DNA of 6,169 bases, from the NCBI GenBank assembly GCA_012842645.1, contig DUSJ01000101.1, forward strand, positions 1 through 6,169. Reading direction: 5' to 3'. Under the pieces are notes generated by a model. The model saw nothing but the letters and a program-made list of their open reading frames with translations. It was not told where the DNA came from and did not search any database. The stretch's first letter is position 1. Each line of letters begins with the position of its first letter. This stretch comes from Clostridiaceae bacterium (GTDB taxonomy: Bacteria; Bacillota; Clostridia; DSM-8532). Position numbers and translations under genes: made by a program. Below, one piece after another: positions 1-5,486 of this stretch.

Positions 1-991
1 AGCTGAAGTAGGAGGAGTGGCATATGAGTCAATGGTCCGGGTTGTCGATACGACAGCGCCCACGGGCACCCCTGTAGACAGGACAATCTGGGTCAATGAC
101 AGGCTGGAGGCCAGCGCTTTTGTTGAAAATATTAGGGATTTCACCAATGTTACCGTCAGCTTCAGGGAGGAACCTGATTTTTCAAAGCCCGGGGAACAAA
201 CGGTCACGATTGTTCTCACGGACGAAGGAAAAAATGAGACACAGCTTAAAGCAAAACTGGTACTGCAGGAAGATAAGGAACCCCCGGTTATCTACGGGGT
301 ACGGGACAATATTGTGAGTCTTAATACGCCTGTCGCTTATAAGAAGGGGATCATTGCCTATGACAACAGGGACGGGGAAATACCCGTGGAAGTGGACAGC
401 AGCAAGGTTAACTTAAGGCAGGAAGGTTCATACCCTGTGATTTACAGTGCCACCGATTCGTCGGGCAACCGGACCGAGTACCAGGTGACTTTTACCGTCA
501 GGGCTTCGCCAGTTGAGCTGGTCGACCGTGAAACGGTCGAAGCGCTTGCATGGGAAATCCTGAACCAGATAATAACAGATGATATGACCATGGAAGAAAA
601 AGCTTTGGCCATATATAAATACATTAATAAAAATGTATATTACCTCGGCGGAAGGCATACCGACGATATGATTACCGAGGCATATTACGGCATGCTCAAG
701 GACCCGGGCGACTGTTACACGTACTTTTGCGTATCGGACCTGTTCCTCAACCTGGTGGGGATTCCCAATATCAGGGTCGAGCGGCTCAGATATGAAGGCG
801 AAACGAACCATTACTGGCACATGATAAACTGCGGAAACGGATGGTACCACTTTGACGCCAGCGTGCATAAACCGCCGTTTTTCTCCTTCATGCTGACCGA
901 TGCCGAAGCCGAGGAATACTCCAGGCAAAAAGGGGGCGGGTATTATTACAGGCATGACAAGTCAAAATACCCGAAAACCCCTGATAAATGA
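1..991 (+). CDS. Transglutaminase-like surface protein with Ig-like repeats, 5' partial (upstream paralogue)
   Basis: The reading frame is open to the left edge (first full codon at 2), so this is the C-terminal part of a longer protein. The GTG at 17 is probably internal, because the residues before and after it align with the interior of the next gene (its residues about 224 onward). Numbering from codon 17, residues 12-83 form an Ig-like module and 84-161 a DUF5011-like module with AYDNRDGEI and the ATDSSGN turn typical of such folds. Residues about 170-290 form a transglutaminase-like domain with the putative triad Cys233 (GDCYTY, 713-715), His268 (HYWH, 818-820) and Asp280 (YHFDAS, 854-856). 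Proteins of this superfamily act as cysteine proteases, amidases or cross-linkers, so the reaction cannot be specified. By analogy with its neighbour it should be membrane anchored and extracellular. If the architectures match, about 225 N-terminal residues lie outside the window. No convincing terminator follows. Confidence 0.88.
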   Translation, partial: AEVGGVAYESMVRVVDTTAPTGTPVDRTIWVNDRLEASAFVENIRDFTNVTVSFREEPDFSKPGEQTVTIVLTDEGKNETQLKAKLVLQEDKEPPVIYGVRDNIVSLNTPVAYKKGIIAYDNRDGEIPVEVDSSKVNLRQEGSYPVIYSATDSSGNRTEYQVTFTVRASPVELVDRETVEALAWEILNQIITDDMTMEEKALAIYKYINKNVYYLGGRHTDDMITEAYYGMLKDPGDCYTYFCVSDLFLNLVGIPNIRVERLRYEGETNHYWHMINCGNGWYHFDASVHKPPFFSFMLTDAEAEEYSRQKGGGYYYRHDKSKYPKTPDK

Positions 992-1005
992 CGGACCTTG
1001 GTACT

Positions 1006-1033
1006 TTGTTTTGCGGCGCATTTATGTTAAAAT
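1006..1033 (+). promoter_or_regulatory. Candidate sigma-A type promoter with extended -10, upstream of the second transglutaminase-like gene
   Basis: TTGTTT (1006-1011) is followed after 16 nt by TAAAAT (1028-1033), preceded by TG at 1025-1026, giving an extended -10 (TGTTAAAAT). The -10 matches consensus at 5 of 6 positions and the -35 at only 3 of 6. It sits in the 136-nt gap between the two paralogues, about 95 nt before the downstream ATG, so it could drive that gene and the genes after it. This is motif evidence only; readthrough from the upstream gene is equally possible. Confidence 0.35.
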
Positions 1034-1127
1034 GTGATTACGCTTCAGATAATTCCTGGGGCGAATAATTGATTTATGCAGAAATACAGATCCGTGAAAC
1101 TGGATTTTATATCCGGAGGTTATACAG

Positions 1128-2771
1128 ATGCGAAGGAAATACAGACCGAACAGGAATATATACAGGTTTTATATAATAGTTTGCATTCTTCTCACGATAT
1201 TGGTGATGCTTTTCATAAATGTGTTCAAATACAACAATATCAACAGGAGAGTCATAATCGAAGCCGGCATGGAGCTGCCGGACGCAAGCGTGTTCCTGAA
1301 GGACAGCACAAAACAGGCAAAATATATATCCGACACCTCGACGGTGAAAATGAATGAGATCGGCGTCTACGATCTGAAGATCGAGTCCGGCGGAGCCAAA
1401 TACAACGTGAAGCTTGAAGTAAGGGATACCATTCCCCCGAGCGCCGAACTTAAAACTGTCGACCTGTATGAAAGCCGTCCGGTAGAGCCACAGGAGTTCA
1501 TCAAGCAGATCAATGACGGCACCAATGTAAAGGTCAGCTTCAAAACGAACCCTGATTTAAACAGGACAGGAAACCAGGAAGTTATCCTGCTTCTTGAGGA
1601 CTCGGCCGGAAACAAAACGGAGCTTAAAGGAAAACTCAGGATTTCCAAGGTAAAAGAGCTCGTAAAGGTGGACATGGTAAAGAGAGAAGTCAACCTTGAA
1701 TCCTTCCTGAAAGAAAAATCCGATTTATCTTCGGCGAGCCTCGTGGAACCTCTGGAAATACCTGGCGTGATGGGGATATACCCCGCAAAAGTAAAGATTG
1801 GCGATACTGTATACGAATCAAGCATACAGGTTACCGACCTGGTGCCGCCAAAAGCTGCGGCCGTCAACCAGACCATCTGGCAGAACGATACCATAGATGC
1901 TTCCATGTTCGTGAAAGATATCGAGGATGCTACTAAAGTAACCGTCAGCTATGCACAGCAGCCCGATTTTTCGAAGCCGGGAGACCAGGTTGTGCAGGTT
2001 AGGCTGACAGATGAAGGCAATAACGAAACCATCATCGAAGCGGTGCTTACCGTTCAGCAGGACACCGAGCCGCCCGCCATCTACGGCGTCAAGGACAATA
2101 CCATATATATAAATACGCCTGTTTCATTCAAGAAAGATGTCTTTGCCTATGACAACCGGGACGGGGAAATAGAGATACAGGTGGACTCATCACAGGTGAA
2201 CCAGAACAAGGAAGGCCAATACAAGGTTATATTCATCGCCACCGATTCGTCGGGGAATACTTCCAGGAAGGAAGCCATATATACCGTCAAGCAGCCTACG
2301 GTGACGATGGAAGAACTTAACAGGCTGGCTGATGAGATTCTTGCCAGGATCACCACGCCTGACATGACCCTGAGGGAAAAGGCATGGGAGATTTACCAGT
2401 ATATCAATAAGCACATTACCTACACCAATTACTCCGATAAGACAGACTGGATGAAAGAGGCCTACAACGGGATAGTAAACGGCGTGGGAGACTGCTTTAC
2501 CTATTTTTCCATGTCCGAACTGCTTCTTAACAGGATCGGCATAAAAACAATGCGAGTTGAGAGACTGACCAAACCGGGCGAAAACAAGCATTACTGGCAC
2601 CTGGTCAATTACGGTGAAGGCTGGTACCATTTTGACGCCTGCATTCACAGACCTCCTCTTGTATCGTTCATGCTGACCGACGCAGAACTGGACGCATATT
2701 CGGCAAAAACCAGGGACAACTATTACTACAGGTTCGACAGGGATAATTATCCTCGTACGCCTGAAAAGTAA
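1128..2771 (+). CDS. Membrane-anchored transglutaminase-like protein with five Ig-like/DUF5011-type modules
   Basis: A complete 547-residue protein. The ATG at 1128 is supported by GGAGGT (1115-1120) with 7-nt spacing and by a sensible N-terminus: a basic stretch (RRKYRPNR) then one hydrophobic segment at about residues 14-33, best read as a signal anchor leaving the rest outside. Residues about 41-100, 101-175, 176-240, 241-310 and 311-388 look like successive beta-sandwich modules; the first two and the next two form a duplicated pair, and the fifth is DUF5011-like (AYDNRDGEI, ATDSSGN). The C-terminal transglutaminase-like domain (about 395-515) has the putative triad Cys456 (GDCFTY), His491 (HYWH) and Asp503 (HFDA). 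The tail YPRTPEK nearly repeats the end of the upstream paralogue. Likely role: surface cysteine-type hydrolase, or amide or cross-link forming enzyme on the wall; the substrate is unknown. It lies 47 nt before the racemase without an evident terminator, so co-transcription is plausible. Confidence 0.92.
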   Translation: MRRKYRPNRNIYRFYIIVCILLTILVMLFINVFKYNNINRRVIIEAGMELPDASVFLKDSTKQAKYISDTSTVKMNEIGVYDLKIESGGAKYNVKLEVRDTIPPSAELKTVDLYESRPVEPQEFIKQINDGTNVKVSFKTNPDLNRTGNQEVILLLEDSAGNKTELKGKLRISKVKELVKVDMVKREVNLESFLKEKSDLSSASLVEPLEIPGVMGIYPAKVKIGDTVYESSIQVTDLVPPKAAAVNQTIWQNDTIDASMFVKDIEDATKVTVSYAQQPDFSKPGDQVVQVRLTDEGNNETIIEAVLTVQQDTEPPAIYGVKDNTIYINTPVSFKKDVFAYDNRDGEIEIQVDSSQVNQNKEGQYKVIFIATDSSGNTSRKEAIYTVKQPTVTMEELNRLADEILARITTPDMTLREKAWEIYQYINKHITYTNYSDKTDWMKEAYNGIVNGVGDCFTYFSMSELLLNRIGIKTMRVERLTKPGENKHYWHLVNYGEGWYHFDACIHRPPLVSFMLTDAELDAYSAKTRDNYYYRFDRDNYPRTPEK

Positions 2772-2802
2772 TATAACGGGATACCCCGGCTACAATTGCA
2801 GC

Positions 2803-2813
2803 AGGAGGGGGAG
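2803..2813 (+). promoter_or_regulatory. Shine-Dalgarno region that sets the racemase start
   Basis: AGGAGGGGGAG matches the anti-Shine-Dalgarno sequence very well (AGGAGG at 2803-2808; a second weaker match GGAG at 2810-2813). It is 10 nt (or 5 nt from the second match) before the ACG at 2819. It is about 76 nt before the first conventional in-frame start, GTG 2885, which has no ribosome binding site of its own. The position argues for initiation at or near 2819. Confidence 0.7.
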
Positions 2814-2818
2814 TTTTT

Positions 2819-3535
2819 ACGAAAGAAATCGGAGTCATAGGCGGCCTTGGCCCGCTGGCCACTGCCTATTATATAGAACTGGTAGTGAGGATGACGGAGG
2901 CAAAGTATGACCGGGATCATGTACCCATGATCATATTCAACAGGCCATCGATCCCCGACCGAACGGATTATATCCTCGGGAAAAGCGGAAACAGCCCCCT
3001 CGAAGCTATGGTTTCGATCGGGAAGATCCTTCTTTCCCTTGGGGCTGAGCATATCGCCATACCATGCATGACAGCCCATTATTTTTATGATGAACTTACA
3101 AAAAATATAAACGTTCCCATAATAAACATGCCTGGCGAAACCGCCGGTTACCTGAAAGCCCGAAACATTAAAAGCGTTGGTATAATGGCTACCGACGGGA
3201 CAATACATGGCGGTTTCCTGAAAGCGGAACTTGAGGCGCAGGGAATAGAAGCTGTTATCCCGGGCGATGAAGGCCAGAGGAAGATCATGAGCGTCATTTA
3301 TGACGATATAAAGGCCAACAGGCCCTTTAACCTGGACAATTTCAAATGGGTAGAAGGTGAGCTCAGGGAAAAAGGAGCCCAGGTAATAATTCTCGGATGT
3401 ACCGAGCTTTCGCTCATCAAGCGTGAAGGCAAAACAGGCCCGGGATTCATTGACGCCATGGAAGTCCTGGCCGCAAGGACTATCGAGATATCGGGAGCAG
3501 CGCTGAAAGATGATTACAGGGAACTGATATCGTGA
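2819..3535 (+). CDS. Aspartate/glutamate-family amino acid racemase, probable ACG start
   Basis: PLP-independent racemase of the Asp/Glu racemase family (PF01177 type), which interconverts amino acid enantiomers with two cysteines as acid and base. From codon 2819 the protein is 238 residues, the usual family length, and opens with the conserved KEIGVIGGLGP strand and loop. With this numbering the two catalytic cysteines fall at Cys83 (PCMTAH) and Cys194 (LGCTEL), close to Cys82/Cys194 of the Pyrococcus horikoshii aspartate racemase as I recall it. No ATG, GTG or TTG occurs in frame between the upstream stop (TAA 2774-2776) and GTG 2885. A start at 2885 would delete the conserved N-terminus and lacks a Shine-Dalgarno sequence, so ACG, or a misread or mutated ATG, is the best start. 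The residue after the first cysteine is Met rather than the common Asn. The ligase follows after 42 nt, suggesting this enzyme supplies its D-amino acid. Asp or Glu is the guess; broader specificity cannot be excluded. Confidence 0.88.
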   Translation, partial: TKEIGVIGGLGPLATAYYIELVVRMTEAKYDRDHVPMIIFNRPSIPDRTDYILGKSGNSPLEAMVSIGKILLSLGAEHIAIPCMTAHYFYDELTKNINVPIINMPGETAGYLKARNIKSVGIMATDGTIHGGFLKAELEAQGIEAVIPGDEGQRKIMSVIYDDIKANRPFNLDNFKWVEGELREKGAQVIILGCTELSLIKREGKTGPGFIDAMEVLAARTIEISGAALKDDYRELIS

Positions 3536-3577
3536 TCCGGCAAAATATGTCCCATAACAGCTGAAAGGTGTTGGCAT

Positions 3578-5098
3578 ATGAAAAGGCAGACAAATATACT
3601 GGAGTATTTGGATAATATAGTGAAAATCTACCCTGAAAGGATCGCATACGCCAATGAGTCGACGGAACTATCCTTTCAGACGGTTTATGACAACGCCAGG
3701 GCTATAGGTTCCTTTTTGCATGATGAAGGAAAGTACAAGGAACCTGTTGTTGTATTTATGAAAAAACACCCTGATATGATCGTTGCGTTCCTGGGAGTCG
3801 TTTATGCGGGATGTTACTATGTGCCCATAGACGAGGAAATGCCGAAGCACCGCATAGAACTGATTTTCCAGAACCTGAACCCAGGATCTGTGATTTGCGA
3901 TGATACGACCATTGAGTCGGTTAAAAATTTGAAATTTGACGGAGCGGCATACCGATATAACGATATTATTAAGCATCCCGTAAATGAAGCCGCGCTAAAC
4001 GAAATACGGGACAAGTCCATCGATACTGACCCGATTTATATCGTGTTCACATCGGGCTCCACCGGAAAGCCCAAAGGAGTGGTGGCATGTCACCGTTCAG
4101 TCATCGACTACATCGAGACGCTCACCGAAGTCCTTGAGATTTCAGAGAACACAGTTTTCGGCAACCAGACACCGCTTTACGTGGATGCGTGCCTCAAGGA
4201 AATATATCCAACCCTGAAATACGGGGCAAAAACATACCTTATACCCAAGGAACTGTTCATGTTCCCCATTAAGCTGGTGGAGTTCCTGAACCAGTATAAA
4301 ATAAACACCATCTGCTGGGTGGTGCCTGCCCTTACGCTGATATCGGGGCTGGGCGTGCTGGACAAGGTTGTTCCGCAATACCTTCACACCATAGCTTTCG
4401 GAAGCGAAGTATTCCCGATAAAGCAGTTCAATATCTGGAGAAAAGCCCTGCCCAACGCCAGGTTCATCAATCTTTACGGCCCGACCGAGGCCACGGGAAT
4501 GTCATGCTACTATGTCGTTGACAGGGAATTTGCCCTCGACGAAGCAATACCCATCGGCAGACCTTTCAGGAACACCGAGATACTGCTGCTTGGCGAGGAC
4601 AATAAGCCGGTAAAACAGGGGGAACAGGGCGAGATATGCATACGCGGCACGTCTCTTACCCTTGGATATTACAATGATTTTGAGAGAACCGCTGAAGTAT
4701 TCGTGCAGAATCCCCTGAATACCATGTATCCCGAGTTCATATACAGGACGGGAGATATAGGAAAGATCAACGAACGGGGCGAGCTGATGTTCGTGTCCAG
4801 GAAGGACTACCAGATCAAGCATATGGGCCACCGCATCGAGCTCGGTGAAATAGAGATGGTTGTTAATCAGATGGAGGGCATTCAAAGCGCGGCGTGTATT
4901 TTCGATGATGACAAGAAGAAGATCATACTGTATTATGTTGGTGAAGCGTCAAAAGCGGACGTGGTCAATTTCTGCAAGGAAAAGCTTCCCCGTTACATGA
5001 TACCCAACTTCGTGGAAAAGCTTGATGTCATGCCTCTTACAATGAACGGGAAGATCAACCGCCTGGCGCTTAAGGAACGATACCTGAACAGGGGTTAG
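3578..5098 (+). CDS. DltA-like stand-alone amino acid adenylation enzyme (carrier protein ligase)
   Basis: ANL-superfamily adenylate-forming enzyme of 506 residues, the normal length for DltA. It should activate an amino acid with ATP and load it on the phosphopantetheine arm of the carrier encoded downstream. The core motifs are visible: TSGSTGKPKGV (158-168), the A4 aspartate that anchors the amino group (Asp203 in YVDACLKEIYP), YGPTEAT (300-306), YRTGD (389-393), the A8 hinge region RKDYQIKHMGHRIELGEIE (408-426) and NGKINR with catalytic Lys492. Against DltA, by hand alignment, the cysteine linked to D-Ala preference (Cys269 in Bacillus cereus DltA) is Gly275. The pocket position corresponding to GrsA 239 is Lys207. 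Substrate is therefore likely an amino acid other than D-Ala. The ATG at 3578 has AAAGGTG (3564-3570) with 7-nt spacing. No fused condensation, carrier or thioesterase domain is present, so this is not a modular NRPS. I leave the symbol blank because of the pocket differences. Confidence 0.93.
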   Translation: MKRQTNILEYLDNIVKIYPERIAYANESTELSFQTVYDNARAIGSFLHDEGKYKEPVVVFMKKHPDMIVAFLGVVYAGCYYVPIDEEMPKHRIELIFQNLNPGSVICDDTTIESVKNLKFDGAAYRYNDIIKHPVNEAALNEIRDKSIDTDPIYIVFTSGSTGKPKGVVACHRSVIDYIETLTEVLEISENTVFGNQTPLYVDACLKEIYPTLKYGAKTYLIPKELFMFPIKLVEFLNQYKINTICWVVPALTLISGLGVLDKVVPQYLHTIAFGSEVFPIKQFNIWRKALPNARFINLYGPTEATGMSCYYVVDREFALDEAIPIGRPFRNTEILLLGEDNKPVKQGEQGEICIRGTSLTLGYYNDFERTAEVFVQNPLNTMYPEFIYRTGDIGKINERGELMFVSRKDYQIKHMGHRIELGEIEMVVNQMEGIQSAACIFDDDKKKIILYYVGEASKADVVNFCKEKLPRYMIPNFVEKLDVMPLTMNGKINRLALKERYLNRG

Positions 5099-5108
5099 AA
5101 TGCTTGAT

Positions 5109-5131
5109 TTCCCGGCTGCCTGCTGCGGGAA
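5109..5131. repeat. Inverted repeat, 6-bp stem, just after the ligase gene
   Basis: TTCCCG (5109-5114) pairs perfectly with CGGGAA (5126-5131) around an 11-nt loop, starting 11 nt past the ligase stop codon. No T-tract follows, so a Rho-independent terminator is unlikely. It could be a weak mRNA processing or stability element, or chance. Confidence 0.35.
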
Positions 5132-5143
5132 GGTCATGGATAA

Positions 5144-5176
5144 TGTCATCCTGAACGAAGAGAAGGATCTCAGGAT
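5144..5176. repeat. Dispersed-repeat-like element with 7-bp inverted repeat
   Basis: The segment begins TGTCATCCTGAACGAAG and continues into AAGGATCTCAGGAT. Its ends ATCCTGA (5148-5154) and TCAGGAT (5170-5176) are perfect inverted repeats around a 15-nt loop. From memory it resembles a family of short extragenic repeats (of the TCATCCTGAGCGAAGCGAAGGATCT kind) seen in many bacterial genomes. The family assignment is recollection, not a search. It lies between the ligase and carrier genes and has no T-tract. Confidence 0.45.
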
Positions 5177-5204
5177 AAGCAGGAATTCAATGAAGGAGAA
5201 AAGC

Positions 5205-5220
5205 TTGCGTTCCCACGCAA
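5205..5220. repeat. Inverted repeat (6-bp stem, 4-nt loop) upstream of the carrier gene
   Basis: TTGCGT (5205-5210) and ACGCAA (5215-5220) form a perfect stem around the loop TCCC, ending 12 nt before the carrier Shine-Dalgarno sequence. It is followed by A residues and TGATGTTTT rather than a direct T-run, so it looks more like a 5' stability or processing hairpin than a terminator. Confidence 0.4.
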
Positions 5221-5232
5221 AAATGATGTTTT

Positions 5233-5237
5233 GGAGG
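5233..5237 (+). promoter_or_regulatory. Ribosome binding site fixing the carrier protein start at 5243
   Basis: GGAGG sits 5 nt before ATG 5243. The alternative in-frame TTG at 5231 overlaps this sequence itself and has no Shine-Dalgarno sequence upstream, so the shorter start is chosen. Confidence 0.8.
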
Positions 5238-5242
5238 AACAT

Positions 5243-5473
5243 ATGGAAGAGTTATTGAAAATACTTGAAGAACTGCACCCCGAAATTGATTTCAGGACCC
5301 ATGAGCATCTGATCGATGACAAGATCCTGGACTCTTTCGACATCATCACTCTCATAGCCGAGATCAATGATGAATTCGATGTGGCTATCCCGGCCCATGA
5401 GATCATACCGGAGAATTTCAATTCCGCAAAGGCGTTATACAGCCTGATCGAAAGACTTAAGGACGAGGACTGA
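5243..5473 (+). CDS. DltC-like acyl/aminoacyl carrier protein
   Basis: A 76-residue acidic helical protein of the phosphopantetheine-binding carrier family, close in length to DltC. The attachment serine is Ser31 in KILDSFDII, matching the LDSF motif of DltC rather than the DSL motif of fatty-acid or most NRPS carriers. After 4'-phosphopantetheinylation it should accept the aminoacyl group from the adenylating enzyme encoded upstream and present it to the membrane acyltransferase. Residues 35-50 (ITLIAEINDEFDVAIP) fit helix II and the following loop. The MBOAT gene begins 13 nt after its stop, suggesting tight co-expression, whereas 144 nt with several inverted repeats separate it from the ligase. 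The start is ATG 5243, not TTG 5231. No phosphopantetheinyl transferase is in the window, so a housekeeping one would be needed. Confidence 0.9.
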   Translation: MEELLKILEELHPEIDFRTHEHLIDDKILDSFDIITLIAEINDEFDVAIPAHEIIPENFNSAKALYSLIERLKDED

Positions 5474-5486
5474 CCAAGGGGGAACC

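Noticed and set aside
10..26. AGGAGG (10-15) before GTG 17 and ATG 24, looking like a gene start
   Set aside because: GTG 17 is only 1 nt from the motif. ATG 24 is in a frame that stops at 108-110 or nearby. The coding frame continues upstream of 17 with residues that align to the interior of the paralogue, so the motif is coding sequence (Gly-Gly codons).
1076..1357. 93-codon ORF overlapping the start of the second transglutaminase-like gene
   Set aside because: Out of frame with the clear membrane-anchored protein, no good Shine-Dalgarno sequence, and low-complexity polar translation with no recognisable motif.
2777..2788. CGGG-ATAC-CCCG hairpin between the second transglutaminase-like gene and the racemase
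   Set aside because: The stem is only 4 bp and is not followed by a T-tract, too weak for a terminator.
2747..3577. 276-codon ORF on the minus strand opposite the racemase
   Set aside because: Antisense shadow of a well-supported family gene; the translation shows no domain and no ribosome binding site was seen.
3578..5098. Reading the ligase as an NRPS module
   Set aside because: A single adenylation domain of DltA length with no condensation or thioesterase domain, a separate DltC-type carrier with the LDSF motif, and an MBOAT neighbour fit a dlt-like system better.
5100..5258. A 52-codon ORF (MLDFPAACCGK... ending WKSY) starting just after the ligase stop with AGGGG upstream, overlapping the carrier start
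   Set aside because: It runs through the repeat-like element and two inverted repeats, has no transmembrane segment or known motif (not DltX-like), and ends inside the carrier gene in another frame. Probably chance; ribosome profiling would decide.
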